Shown here piece by piece: positions 21,760 through 27,669 of a DNA stretch of 27,669 nucleotides. The notes beneath the pieces were generated by a model. The model was not told the DNA's origin. It saw nothing but the letters and a program-made list of their open reading frames with translations, and searched no databases. Source of the stretch: Polyangiaceae bacterium. Lineage in GTDB: Bacteria; Myxococcota; Polyangia; Polyangiales; Polyangiaceae. Made by a program: the position numbers and the translations under genes. The first letter of the stretch is position 1, and each line of letters begins with the position of its first letter. The DNA lies in assembly GCA_025936205.1 (NCBI GenBank), contig JAICTU010000046.1, forward strand, positions 1-27,669. The letters are read 5' to 3'.

Positions 21760-23022
21760 TCAGGTAAGGGAAGTGGCGGTCGGGGCGTCGAACGGCTCGC
21801 TGACGAGCGCGAACAGGCCGTGATCAAATGGCTCGCCGGGTGCGCGTTCGCGCAGCACCACGCGCTCGCGCAGGCCCGCGCGCTGCATCTCCAGCGCACG
21901 ATGATGACAGTAAGGGTTGTTGCCGGGCTTGCCGAACAGACTGTGCGTCATCCACGTGCAGCCGCTCATGCACTCCTCCGCGTAGTAGCACTCCCGGCAG
22001 TAGCCCCAGAGATCGTCCGGCGTGCGATCGCGCGTGTAGCGCAGCGGCGCCGCGCGCTCCCACACGTCGCGCAGCGAGCTGCGACGCACGTTGCCGCCAC
22101 CCCACTCCTTGGTATGCAGGGAAGGGCAGCCCTTCACGGTGCCGTCCGCCTCCAGCCCCAGCGTCGACTTGCCCGCGCCGCACGAGCCCGAGTGTTGCAG
22201 CGGCGTGCGCTGCCGCAGCAGCTCCTCGTAAGGGCCGAAGTAGCCGACGTTGTTGCCGGGGAACAGCCGCACGCCCGCGGCGTCCGCGCGCGGCTGCAGC
22301 CCGGCCAGGAGCGGAAACACCTCCAGCAGCTCGTACGGCTGCAGCAAGATTTCCGGCCGATCCGCGGCGCGCCCCATCGGCACCGTCAGCGCCAGCTGCC
22401 AGGCGTGCGCGCGCTGGGCGATCAACACCTCGAGCAGCTCCGGCAGCTCCCGCCAGGTCCAGCGATTGATCTGCGTGTTCACGGAGACGGGGATCCCCAC
22501 CGCGCGCAGCGCCTCCAGCGCGCGCAGCGCCGCGCGGTACGAGCCGTTCAGCGCGCGCAGCCGATCGTGCGTCGCCTCCAGCCCGTCCAGCGAGACGCTC
22601 ACGCTCATCAGCCCGGCCGCAGCCGCTTGCTCGGCGCGCTCCCGCGTCATGCCGCGCCCGCCCGTCGTCATCGTGCAATCCATGCCCTGGCGGCGGATCG
22701 CGCGGATGATCTCCAGCCAGTCCGGGCGCAGGTACGCCTCGCCTCCGATCAGCGTGACCTCCTTGATGCCCAGCTCCGCCATCTGCGCGACCAGGTCCAG
22801 GCACTCGGCCGTCGTCAGCTCGTCCGAGCGCGCGTGACCGGCGCGCGAGCCACAGTGGTGGCAGCCGAGATCACAGCGCAGCGTGATTTCCCACACGGCA
22901 TAAATGGGCCGGACCCGATCCACGTCCCGCGGTTCGGCGGCGAGCGGACGCTGCCCCGTGCCCGCCCAGATGGGCAGGCGTACCGGGCCAGCCGCACGCG
23001 CACCTTCACGATCAGCGGACAT
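21760..23022 (-). CDS. Radical SAM/SPASM protein (peptide-maturase type)
   Basis: A 420-residue iron-sulfur enzyme. The radical SAM cluster motif is C50-D-L-G-C54-H-H-C57 after W-E-I-T-L-R; the G-G-E-A motif follows at T-L-I-G-G-E-A-Y-L-R. The C-terminal SPASM domain (about 285-390) has its own Cys set: C-G-A-G-K-S, V-K-G-C-P-S-L, Y-C-R-E-C-Y-Y-A-E-E-C-M-S-G-C-T-W and N-N-P-Y-C-H-H-R, enough for auxiliary clusters. SPASM enzymes typically crosslink or otherwise modify ribosomal peptides. The start at 23022 (ATG) is preferred over TTG at 23031, because the latter lies in a -10-like TATCTT (23036-23031), so the mRNA would be nearly leaderless. The zinc-ribbon/YGAP protein follows immediately. 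Substrate and product are unknown. Confidence 0.88.
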   Translation of the reverse strand: MSADREGARAAGPVRLPIWAGTGQRPLAAEPRDVDRVRPIYAVWEITLRCDLGCHHCGSRAGHARSDELTTAECLDLVAQMAELGIKEVTLIGGEAYLRPDWLEIIRAIRRQGMDCTMTTGGRGMTRERAEQAAAAGLMSVSVSLDGLEATHDRLRALNGSYRAALRALEALRAVGIPVSVNTQINRWTWRELPELLEVLIAQRAHAWQLALTVPMGRAADRPEILLQPYELLEVFPLLAGLQPRADAAGVRLFPGNNVGYFGPYEELLRQRTPLQHSGSCGAGKSTLGLEADGTVKGCPSLHTKEWGGGNVRRSSLRDVWERAAPLRYTRDRTPDDLWGYCRECYYAEECMSGCTWMTHSLFGKPGNNPYCHHRALEMQRAGLRERVVLRERAPGEPFDHGLFALVSEPFDAPTATSLT

Positions 23023-23102
23023 CGCCAGCAAAGATACGGCCGGCCTCGGAGCGAGTCCAGGAAGCGCGGCGCAAAAAGCGCCCGAGCTGATAAACAGGGC
23101 GC

Positions 23103-23519
23103 ATGTCCACCACCGCCCTCCAGTGCCGCTGCGGCGCCATCCGGCTCGAAGTCAGCGGACCCCCGATCGCGCAGTTCTACTGCCATTGCGACGACTGCCA
23201 GGTCCTGCACGGCGCCGCTTACGTCCCGGAATCCGTGTATCCAGCCGACGTCGTGCGTGTCACCCAGGGCGCCCCCTACAGCTGGACCCTCAAACGCAAC
23301 CCGCGCTTCGGCTGTCCACAGTGCGGCACCCGCCTGTTCATCGAAGTCGTCGCCCAGCGCCTGCGCGGCGTGAACGGCTACCTGCTCCCGGCGCACGAGT
23401 TCCACCCCACCTTCCACATGCACTGCCGCTTCGCGGTGTGCCCGGTGAGCGACAGTCTACCGCATTACGCAGGGCGGCCCGCGCGCTTCGGCGGCAGCGA
23501 CGACGTCGTCGATTGGTGA
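23103..23519 (+). CDS. GFA/CENP-V family zinc protein
   Basis: A 138-residue zinc-binding protein of the glutathione-dependent formaldehyde-activating enzyme (GFA) family. The conserved Cys sites are present: C8-R-C10, C27-H-C29-x2-C32 and C71-P-Q-C74. The reference enzyme catalyses addition of glutathione to formaldehyde, but most bacterial members are uncharacterised and no formaldehyde pathway gene is nearby. It is divergent from the radical SAM gene, with 80 bases between starts. No ribosome site is visible; GATAAA/TAAACA just upstream (23089-23096) could be a -10 for a leaderless message. Its end converges with the histidine kinase gene. Confidence 0.9.
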   Translation: MSTTALQCRCGAIRLEVSGPPIAQFYCHCDDCQVLHGAAYVPESVYPADVVRVTQGAPYSWTLKRNPRFGCPQCGTRLFIEVVAQRLRGVNGYLLPAHEFHPTFHMHCRFAVCPVSDSLPHYAGRPARFGGSDDVVDW

Positions 23520-23536
23520 GGCAGCTGGGCCCTGAC

Positions 23537-25231
23537 TCACGGGGTGCTGACTGAGCGCATGTCGAGCAGGTTTTTCAGCCGAGTGCCGAGCGCGTTGCGG
23601 GTGTACGGTTTCTGAAGAAAGCTCGCCATGTCTTCAGTGCTGAAGCGCTCCTGCATCTCCTCTTCGGCGTAGCCGCTGCAGAGCAGCACCTTGAGGTCGG
23701 CGCGGCGCCGCCGAAGCTCCTCGAGCACCTGATCGCCGCTGAGATCTGGCATCGTCACGTCGAGCAGCACGACGCGGATCTCGTCGGCATGGAGCTCGAA
23801 CTCGGCAATGGCGTCGCGCCCGCTCGCCGCCGCCAGTACGTCGAAGCCGAGATCGCGCAGGAGCAGCTCGGTCACAGCCCGAACCCGCGGGTCGTCGTCG
23901 ACCATGAGCACGAGCCCCGAGCCGGTCCACGACGAGGCGGGCTCGGGGGGCTGCAGCAGCGCGGGCTGGGCCGGCTTGTCCGTGCAGGGGAGCAGCACCT
24001 TGATGGTCGTGCCTTGACCGAGGGCAGTTCTGAGCACGATGCCGCCGCCGTGGCCGCGCACGATGCCCTGGGCCGCCGACAAGCCCAGGCCGCGACCGGT
24101 GAACTTGGTGGTGAAGAAGGGCTCGAACAGGCGAGCCCGGGTTTCTTCACTCATGCCGCAGCCATTGTCGGCGACCTCCAGGAATGCGTACGTGGCAGGG
24201 GCGAGCGGGAGCGGGCCGTAGAGATCGGCGAGCGTCGCGTGAACCTGCTCCGTGCCCGTACGCACGTGAATCACACCGGCGCGGTCGCCCAATGCGTCCG
24301 AGGCGTTGGTGATCAGGTTCATGATCACCTGGCGCAGCTGAGCGATATCTGCCTGCACCGCGGGGAGCTCCGGCAGGAGCTCGTATTTGACCTGCGCCTT
24401 CTTCGAGAGCGACGCGCCGAGCAGATGAGTCATGTCCAGGACCAGCTCGGTCAAAGACACCGGGCGTACGTCGAAATGCCCGCGCCCTGAATAGGCGAGC
24501 ATCTGATTGGTGAGCTCCGCCGCGTGCAGGGCCGCGTTGCGGATGTCCGCGACTCGCTCCGCGGCATCGCTGCCGTGCGCGTTGCCCGAAAGCGAGCGCA
24601 GTGCGAGCTCGGCGTTGGTCAGCACGCTGACCAGCAAGTTGTTGAAGTCGTGTGCGATGCCGCCGGCGAGCACGCCCAGGCTCTCCAGCTTCTGCATTTC
24701 CTGCATGCGCCGCTCCAGGACCTGGCGTTGCTCTTCCGCTCGCTTCCGCTCCGTGATGTCACGGGCGAGCCCCACCGTGCCGATGACGAGCCCACGCGCG
24801 TCGCGGATCGGCGTTTTGAGCGTTTCAAACCATTTGACGTCGCCGCCCTCGACGATGCGTTCCTCTCCGAAGAACTTCTCGCCGCTCGCCATCATGCGCT
24901 GATCGTCCTGCATGTACTTTTCGGCGTGTTCGAGCGGCCAGATGTCGCGATCCGTCTTGCCCAGAATGGCCGCCTTCGAGTAGCCGCAGGCGCGCGCAAA
25001 CCCCTCATTCACCGCCAAGAACACCCCCCGCCGGTTCTTCATCCAGGCCATGTGGGGAATGTTGTCGAGCAAAGCCTGGGCTTGGGCGCGCGCACCGAGC
25101 ACCTGCTCCTCGGCCTCGGCGAGCCGGTCCAGGATGCCCTCCAGCTCAGCCGTCCGCGCCCGGAGCGCCATGACCTCTCGCTCCAGCGCCTCGGTGGTCG
25201 GCGCCTCACCCAACCCCAGCGAGTTTCTCAT
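23537..25231 (-). CDS. Hybrid sensor histidine kinase (PAS-HisKA-HATPase-REC)
   Basis: A 564-residue soluble kinase. An N-terminal coiled coil (about 12-52) leads into a PAS domain (about 53-165, with W-M-K-N-R-R-G-V-F-L-A-V-N and V-G-L-A-R-D-I-T-E-R-K). The phosphorylated H194 is in G-G-I-A-H-D-F-N-N-L-L, a HisKA subtype often tied to attached receivers. The ATPase shows N-L-I-T-N-A-S-D-A-L (305-314), D-N-G-C-G-M (355-360), F-F-T-T-K and G-R-G-L-G-L. A C-terminal receiver (about 440-560) has acidic D-D-D, phosphoacceptor D491 (V-V-L-L-D-V-T-M-P-D) and the Lys in L-Q-K-P-Y. There are no membrane helices, so it senses a cytosolic signal. No response regulator gene is adjacent; the output partner must be elsewhere. 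Confidence 0.95.
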   Translation of the reverse strand: MRNSLGLGEAPTTEALEREVMALRARTAELEGILDRLAEAEEQVLGARAQAQALLDNIPHMAWMKNRRGVFLAVNEGFARACGYSKAAILGKTDRDIWPLEHAEKYMQDDQRMMASGEKFFGEERIVEGGDVKWFETLKTPIRDARGLVIGTVGLARDITERKRAEEQRQVLERRMQEMQKLESLGVLAGGIAHDFNNLLVSVLTNAELALRSLSGNAHGSDAAERVADIRNAALHAAELTNQMLAYSGRGHFDVRPVSLTELVLDMTHLLGASLSKKAQVKYELLPELPAVQADIAQLRQVIMNLITNASDALGDRAGVIHVRTGTEQVHATLADLYGPLPLAPATYAFLEVADNGCGMSEETRARLFEPFFTTKFTGRGLGLSAAQGIVRGHGGGIVLRTALGQGTTIKVLLPCTDKPAQPALLQPPEPASSWTGSGLVLMVDDDPRVRAVTELLLRDLGFDVLAAASGRDAIAEFELHADEIRVVLLDVTMPDLSGDQVLEELRRRRADLKVLLCSGYAEEEMQERFSTEDMASFLQKPYTRNALGTRLKNLLDMRSVSTP

Positions 25232-25696
25232 CTTCGCCGGTCACTCTGCCCGGCCCTGGGGCTCGGAGCAAGCGCGGAGAGTGGAGACGCGCGGCGAACG
25301 GCGACCTCGGGAGATCGCGAATCTGTGCAGGAAGTGTGTGCAAGGCGCGACGATCGGCGCTGTTGCACAAATTGATGCTCAGCGCCGCGCCCTCGCGTCA
25401 GCGCAGGTTAAAGCGCCCGAGCCGGCGCGCGAGCGCGCTCGAGGCCAGTGCGCGCGAGCCGCCACGTCCAGCGCTGGCAGCGTGCCGTCTTCCAGATAAG
25501 CCTCCACTGAGCCGGCGCCACGTCTCGGAAGCGATCATGGCCGGAATGCTTTTACTGGCTCGACTCCACACGAATGCGAGCGGCGCCAGGAGGGCCCTTG
25601 CGTCGCTCGGTGGCGTGTAGCGGCGAGCCCACGAGCACACTGCGCGCGTGCTCTTGCTTGGTGGCCGGAGGCTGCCTGTGGTAAGCGAACGCGCTC
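25232..25696. other. 465-base stretch without a convincing gene
   Basis: This lies between the divergent kinase and B-box gene starts. Reading frames here are short, lack ribosome sites and have biased composition typical of GC-rich non-coding sequence. A segment at 25356-25377 resembles insertion-sequence ends (GGCGCTGTTGCACAAAT), but no partner end or transposase was found. No clear promoter was identified. Confidence 0.5.
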
Positions 25697-26722
25697 TTGC
25701 CCAGCTGCGCCAACCACCCGCTAGCGGCAGCCGTCACCACCTGCTCGAGCTGCCGTCGTGGGCTGTGCCCAGCGTGCTGGCGCAGCAACGTGGAAAAGCA
25801 ACCCTGGTGCGAGCTCTGCGTGCATCAGCGCACGACGTCGGGCAGTCGCAGTGCGCTGGCGGTGGTGTTCGTTCTGCTCAGCGTGGCCGCGGCGGCCTGG
25901 GTGTTGCACGACAATTTCCGTCGTGTCGAAACGCCAGCCTGGGGCTTCTGGATTGCCTATGCGCTGGGCGTGTGCCTGGTCAGCGCGTACCTCGCTACGC
26001 GCGAGCCGCCTCGCGAGCTCGCGATCGAGCGGCGCGCCGAGGCGGAAACGCCGGCGGTGCCGCCGGGCGCGCGCGTCGGGCACCCGTATCGCGCTGCGCT
26101 GAGGCGCGCTTCTCGGCTGGTGGCGTCACCGCTGTCGGGGTTGTGGACGAGCGTGTTGTTGATGGCGTGCATGGGCGCCGCCGCCCTGGCGGTCCCCTGG
26201 CTGCTGCACTTGCCCAGGTGGATCGAAGCCGAAGCAGTGATCGCGATCTGGTGGAGCATGTGGTGCATCATCCTGACGCTGCTCCTGTACCGGGGCTGGC
26301 GGCTCTCCGACGATCACGTGCTGGCCAAGCCGCGCCTGCCCTGGGGGGCGTCCAGGCCAATCCAACCCGGTGACGTCACGGGCGACCCGATCGGTTGTCT
26401 GGAAGCGCTGGACCTGGAAGTGCTGCTGCTCGGGCTGACGCTGATCGTCATCTTGGGCGTCGCCTGGCTGGTGGTGGAGCTGGCCGTGCCGGGGTTGTTC
26501 TTCTGCGCCTACCTGCTGGTGCGCAGCTCGCTGGCGCACGTCGCCAACGACCGGCACGCTTGCGAAGGGCGCTGGGGCCGCGCGCTGCGCTGGGGCGCGT
26601 TGTGGTCGAGCGTGGTGGCGCTGCCGCTCGCCGCCTGCGTGCTGCTCGCCCATCAACTGTGGCGGCAGCCCGCGGAGCTGCAAGAGCCGGGCGCAGCGAC
26701 TGCGCCTGCGATTGCTAGATGA
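25697..26722 (+). CDS. B-box-type zinc finger membrane protein
   Basis: A 341-residue protein. The N-terminal 45 residues form a B-box-like zinc finger: C4, H7, C16, C19, C24, C27, C38 and C41 (C-A-N-H-P, C-S-S-C, C-P-A-C, C-E-L-C). It is followed by hydrophobic segments at about 52-72 and 80-97, a cytosolic loop, then further membrane segments (about 150-175, 185-205, 240-275, 300-325), so roughly six helices. Similar B-box plus membrane proteins are common in Myxococcota and uncharacterised. The start is TTG at 25697: an in-frame stop lies five codons upstream and no ATG or GTG precedes the zinc finger. The gene ends overlapping the convergent SDR gene by eight bases. Confidence 0.75.
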   Translation: MPSCANHPLAAAVTTCSSCRRGLCPACWRSNVEKQPWCELCVHQRTTSGSRSALAVVFVLLSVAAAAWVLHDNFRRVETPAWGFWIAYALGVCLVSAYLATREPPRELAIERRAEAETPAVPPGARVGHPYRAALRRASRLVASPLSGLWTSVLLMACMGAAALAVPWLLHLPRWIEAEAVIAIWWSMWCIILTLLLYRGWRLSDDHVLAKPRLPWGASRPIQPGDVTGDPIGCLEALDLEVLLLGLTLIVILGVAWLVVELAVPGLFFCAYLLVRSSLAHVANDRHACEGRWGRALRWGALWSSVVALPLAACVLLAHQLWRQPAELQEPGAATAPAIAR

Positions 26723-27476
26723 CGCCGGCGTCGACCATGAAGTTGTGCGCCGTGCAGCTGATGGAATCGTCCGAGGCGAGGAAGAGGATCATGCGGGCAA
26801 CGTCCTCGGGCTGCACCATGTCGGGCAGGCACTGCTGCGCCTTGTGGCCTGCCAGGCCTTCCTCCGTCACCCACAGTCGTTTCTGACGCTCCGTCATCGT
26901 CCAGCCCGGAACGACGGTGTTCACCCGAATCCGGTGCGAGCCGAGCTCGCGCGCAAAGGAGCGGGTCAGGCCATGCACTGCGGCCTTGCAGGTGGCGTAC
27001 ACGGGCAACCCGCCGATGGCGCGGTGCCAGCTATCGGAGCCGAGGTTGATGATGGAGCCCCCGCCCGCCGCGATCATGGCCGGGGCAACGGCCTGGATTG
27101 CGAAGAACATGTGCCGCAAGTTGGTGGCGATTCGCTCGTCCCAGTACGCTGCATCCACTTCTTGCCAGCGGTGACGGTCGTCGCGCGCCGCGTTGTTGAC
27201 CAGGACTCGTGCGGGGCCGTGCGCCTTCGCCAGGGTGGTGAAGGCGCTGTTCAGCTCGCTCACCTCGCGCAGGTCGCAACGTGCGAAGTGCACGGTCCGC
27301 CCCGCCGCCGTGAGTTCCGCCTGGAGCGCGGCGCCGCGCTCGGCATCCAGATCCACGAAACCAGTGAGCGCGCCCTGCTCCGCGAACAGGCGCACGGTGG
27401 CCTCGCCAATGCCAGAGGCGCCTCCGCTGACAATCACGGGCTTTCCCTGCAGGCTGGGGTATGTGGCGAACGACAT
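26715..27476 (-). CDS. Short-chain dehydrogenase/reductase (SDR) family oxidoreductase
   Basis: A 253-residue classical SDR. The nucleotide-binding G-G-A-S-G-I-G is at 18-24, D42 after the second strand favours NAD, and N-N-A-A is at 94-97. The catalytic set is S147 (N-L-G-S-D-S-W), Y160 and K164 (Y-A-T-C-K). The end M-V-D-A-G-V-I replaces the usual V-D-G-G. The substrate is unknown; such enzymes oxidise sugars, polyols or hydroxyacids. The ATG has an AAGGA ribosome site, and a promoter with an embedded palindrome lies upstream. It is not part of an operon in the window, and its 3' end overlaps the convergent B-box gene by eight bases. Confidence 0.93.
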   Translation of the reverse strand: MSFATYPSLQGKPVIVSGGASGIGEATVRLFAEQGALTGFVDLDAERGAALQAELTAAGRTVHFARCDLREVSELNSAFTTLAKAHGPARVLVNNAARDDRHRWQEVDAAYWDERIATNLRHMFFAIQAVAPAMIAAGGGSIINLGSDSWHRAIGGLPVYATCKAAVHGLTRSFARELGSHRIRVNTVVPGWTMTERQKRLWVTEEGLAGHKAQQCLPDMVQPEDVARMILFLASDDSISCTAHNFMVDAGVI

Positions 27477-27498
27477 GAGTGATGTTTCCTTGGCGGAA

Positions 27499-27528
27499 AA
27501 CTCATCACGAGATCCGTGACCGCGTCAA
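27499..27528 (-). promoter_or_regulatory. Promoter of the SDR gene with embedded palindrome
   Basis: Minus strand TTGACG (27528-27523), 18-base spacer, TGAGTT (27504-27499). Between them TCACG (27505-27509) and CGTGA (27515-27519) form an inverted repeat with five bases between arms, a possible repressor site. The -10 is weak. Confidence 0.45.
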
Positions 27529-27669
27529 GCCGACTCAGGGTTGACGCAAGTCGGTGGTGCTTTCCTCGCAGCAGCTGCTTGGGCGAATCACACTGGCAAT
27601 CACACAGGCAAACCGCGTGCCGGTGGCAAAAGTGGCGTGTTTTCAAGGTTCTCGTGCCAAGTGCGAGAA

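Noticed and set aside
25356..25377. Sequence resembling IS6/IS5-type terminal repeats (GGCGCTGTTGCACAAAT)
   Set aside because: No second end, target duplication or transposase remnant was found nearby, so a lone resemblance is not enough.
27529..27669. Short open frames at the right end
   Set aside because: No motif, ribosome site or coding pattern; only loosely repeated AATCACAC words. I see no feature here.

Overview
The window is GC-rich, gene-dense bacterial DNA. It most resembles a member of the Myxococcota (Polyangiales-type). This is inferred from a TIGR02147/DUF4423-type regulator, cysteine-rich secreted proteins, a lipoprotein with a CGG...ETGNPP start, a glycine-rich surface-type protein beside a radical SAM/SPASM enzyme, and many one-component regulators. 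No rRNA, complete tRNA, CRISPR array, phage module or intact insertion sequence was seen.

Layout. 1-2576: a HIT-family protein; an ArsR regulator/SRPBCC pair with a clear promoter and two tandem operators; and a convergent D-2-hydroxyacid dehydrogenase, with a palindromic hairpin between the converging ends. 2720-5065: a GAF-like/spermidine-synthase-like fusion protein, then folD preceded by a promoter and a ZTP (pfl) riboswitch. 5249-7003: an ECF42-type sigma factor operon (DGPF/YCII protein plus sigma factor with C-terminal helical repeats), preceded by a promoter resembling the one this sigma group uses. 7010-10581: a VOC protein, a small protein coupled to a FIST sensor protein, and an FBT/MFS-like transporter. 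10721-13793 (minus strand): a tightly coupled run of an SDR remnant, FMN reductase, pirin, two small unknown proteins, an MgtC/SapB protein and a truncated MgtC copy. 13959-17385 (plus): M20 amidohydrolase, TRIC-type channel and NADP-type glutamate dehydrogenase.

17426-23022 (minus) is the most unusual part. It holds a HepT/MntA toxin-antitoxin pair and a family of ten-cysteine modules in four copies: one stand-alone secreted protein, two in tandem in a frameshifted lipoprotein, and one in a degraded pseudogene. The stand-alone gene is translationally coupled to the TIGR02147 regulator. Upstream on the same strand are a radical SAM/SPASM maturase and a 147-residue zinc-ribbon, glycine-rich protein with two YGAP motifs, a candidate substrate. 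A strong palindrome lies before the regulator. I infer a surface or secreted-protein locus.

23103-27476: a GFA-family protein, a hybrid histidine kinase, a B-box zinc-finger membrane protein and an SDR oxidoreductase. Several genes have a -10-like hexamer only 6-9 bases before the start codon, suggesting leaderless mRNAs.
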